Assembly: GCA_020746105.1 (NCBI GenBank)
Contig: CM036618.1
Location: 118,745,161-118,809,160 of the forward strand
Direction: 5' to 3'
DNA length: 64,000 nt
From: Trogon surrucura
Lineage: Eukaryota > Chordata > Aves > Trogoniformes > Trogonidae
The position numbers were made by a program, and so were the translations under genes. This document shows positions 62,837 to 64,000 of the stretch, piece after piece (the stretch's first letter is position 1; each line of letters begins with the position of its first letter). Below the pieces are notes generated by a model. That model was given only the letters and a program-made list of their open reading frames with translations. It was not told where the DNA came from and ran no database searches.

Positions 62837-63378
62837 CACAGAATCACAGAATGTTAGAGGTTGGAAGGGACCTCAAAGATCATCTAGTCCAACCCCCCTG
62901 CCAGAGCAGGATCACCTACAGCAGAGCGCACAGGAACATGTCCAGGCAGGTTTTGAATGTCTCCAGAGAAGGAGATTCCACAACCTCCCTGGGCAGCCTG
63001 TGCCAGGGCTCTGTCACCCTCACTGAGAAGAAGTTTTTCCTCATATTTTTATGGAACCTCCTGTGTTCCAGCTTCCACCCATTGCCCCTTGTCCTGTCAG
63101 TGGACGCCGCTGAGCACTCCCCCTTGACATATTTATAAACATTAATGAGGTCACCCCTCAGTCTCCTCTTCTCCAAGCTGCAGAGCCCCAGCTCCCTCAG
63201 CCTTTCCTCATCAGGGAGATGCTCCACTCCCTTCATCATCCCAGTTGCCCTGTGCTGGACTCTCTCCAGCAGCTCCCTGTCCTTCTTGAGCTGAGGGGCC
63301 CAGAACTGGACACAATATTCCAGATGGGGTCTCACCAGGGCAGAGCAGAGGGGCAGGAGGACCTCTTTCGACCTACTT
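62837..63378 (-). mobile_element. CR1 LINE fragment, best preserved copy
   Basis: A minus-strand CR1 of about 540 bases, 5' truncated near 63378. The 3' end begins at 62837 with two copies of CACAGAATCA-type terminal units and the signature GGTTGGAAGGGACCTCAAAG, then ATCATCTAGTCCAACCCCCC. The rest matches CR1 consensus phrases throughout and encodes the C-terminal reverse transcriptase region without interruption. It is the youngest-looking CR1 here. The truncated 5' end means it cannot move by itself. Confidence 0.97.
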
Positions 63379-63419
63379 AAGGAAGAGTCAAGCATGCATG
63401 CTCTTTGGTGACCAGGCAA
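62916..63419 (-). CDS. C-terminal remnant of the CR1 LINE reverse-transcriptase protein
   Basis: This is part of the CR1 element and not a host gene. About 150 of 167 residues match the end of the CR1 ORF2 protein, after the catalytic domain: [40 protein letters not shown], then [20 protein letters not shown] and [11 protein letters not shown], and near the end [20 protein letters not shown] and [14 protein letters not shown]. In an intact CR1 this protein reverse-transcribes the element's RNA at a nicked target. The catalytic FADD-type motif and the endonuclease lie in the missing 5' part. The first 15 or so residues are flanking DNA. Compared with the usual CR1 there is a short gap between KYVKGE and DRTRGNGW. 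The frame stays open, which suggests a fairly recent insertion. Confidence 0.93.
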   Translation of the reverse strand: MPGHQRACMLDSSLSRSKEVLLPLCSALVRPHLEYCVQFWAPQLKKDRELLERVQHRATGMMKGVEHLPDEERLRELGLCSLEKRRLRGDLINVYKYVKGECSAASTDRTRGNGWKLEHRRFHKNMRKNFFSVRVTEPWHRLPREVVESPSLETFKTCLDMFLCALL

Positions 63420-64000
63420 ACAAACTAAACATCTATATTACACACTGGAAATCACTGCAACTCTCTTGCCACCTCACAGTTAATCAGCATAAGCCGCACG
63501 TCTAATTAACTTACACTCAACTTCTAGCAACGGAAAAATCTGAATGAAGCTTGCCGTGACTTCAAGCACGTGGTCAGTAAGATGCGCTGGGCTGCCCCAG
63601 CACTTCCTAGACCAGTTTCTCCATAGTAGTTTGTTGACTTCAAACATCAGCAATGAAAAACCAAAAAGAGAAAGAGCTGACACTCCTGAACACATTCTGC
63701 CTACAACCATCTGACTGTTTAGAAGGAGGCAGGTTTCCTCACTGACCACAAGTCAGACATTTGCGGATCATGAATAAAAAGAACAAAAGTCACTATGGAA
63801 CTTTTACATTTACAAATGATAGCAGAAAACAACTTCCAGAATTCGATTTACCCTCTCTGTATATTATTGCAATCCATTCACATACTGCATGTCTATAAAG
63901 CAAGTATAGCAGAAGATGACGTGGGTAGCGCAGGGATGCCACAGTCTTGGCCAGCATTACACAATAAATCAGGTTTTATCTCCTATTTCTTTATTCTTGT
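63379..64000. other. non-coding DNA to the window end
   Basis: Nothing is recognised. The minus frame at 63480-63749 has no domain. The last 200 bases are AT-rich. Confidence 0.5.

Overview
The window looks like a piece of a bird nuclear chromosome. Four clear CR1 LINE fragments and one short CR1 tail, ending in the (ATTCTRTGA)-type 3' repeats of sauropsid CR1, are the strongest evidence. There are no LINE-1 or Alu-type elements. CR1 adds up to roughly 1.4 kb, about 2% of the window, a low load that fits an avian gene desert. The species cannot be told from the sequence alone.

I find no host protein-coding gene, no exon I can defend and no structural RNA gene. The open frames are short (under 170 codons). 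They overlap on both strands and show no recognisable domains. The one exception is the minus-strand frame at 62916-63419, which is the end of the CR1 reverse transcriptase protein. The longest other frames (149-164 codons) lie in GC-rich or low-complexity DNA. I read the window as intergenic or deep-intronic.

Layout: 1-14 kb is mostly unique DNA with one CR1 (1491-1714), a GATA/TA microsatellite (2690-2734), a small GC-rich patch (5860-6240) and a GA/CA tract (8796-8848). 14-34 kb holds traces of very old repeats (MIR-like tail at 14158, archosaur repeat traces at 14371 and 28418), an A-tract/T-tract inverted repeat (15939-15983), and two hairpin-like non-coding segments (25672-25730 and 33221-33316). 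34-46 kb holds a plus-strand CR1 (34228-34450), a 48-bp tandem duplication, a strong G-quadruplex candidate (39074-39107) and a long AATAGG-type hexamer array (42382-42503). 46-53 kb is the most structured part: a small CpG cluster, a pair of similar about 300-bp blocks 3.8 kb apart (47769-48110 and 51574-51880), a second minus-strand CR1 between them, a CpG-rich patch (50498-50738) and a MITE-like element with inverted ends (52591-52689). 53-64 kb is AT-rich unique DNA, then a dense CpG patch (61308-61530) directly beside a CR1 tail, and finally the best preserved CR1 copy (62837-63378).

The observation most worth following is the diverged duplicate pair at 47.8 kb and 51.6 kb. It is non-coding, lies in the same orientation, has a nearly unchanged 32-bp centre and a shared 3' edge with a consensus AP-1 site. 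It could be a duplicated cis-regulatory element or two copies of an undescribed old repeat. No operon-like, CRISPR, toxin or viral system is visible.
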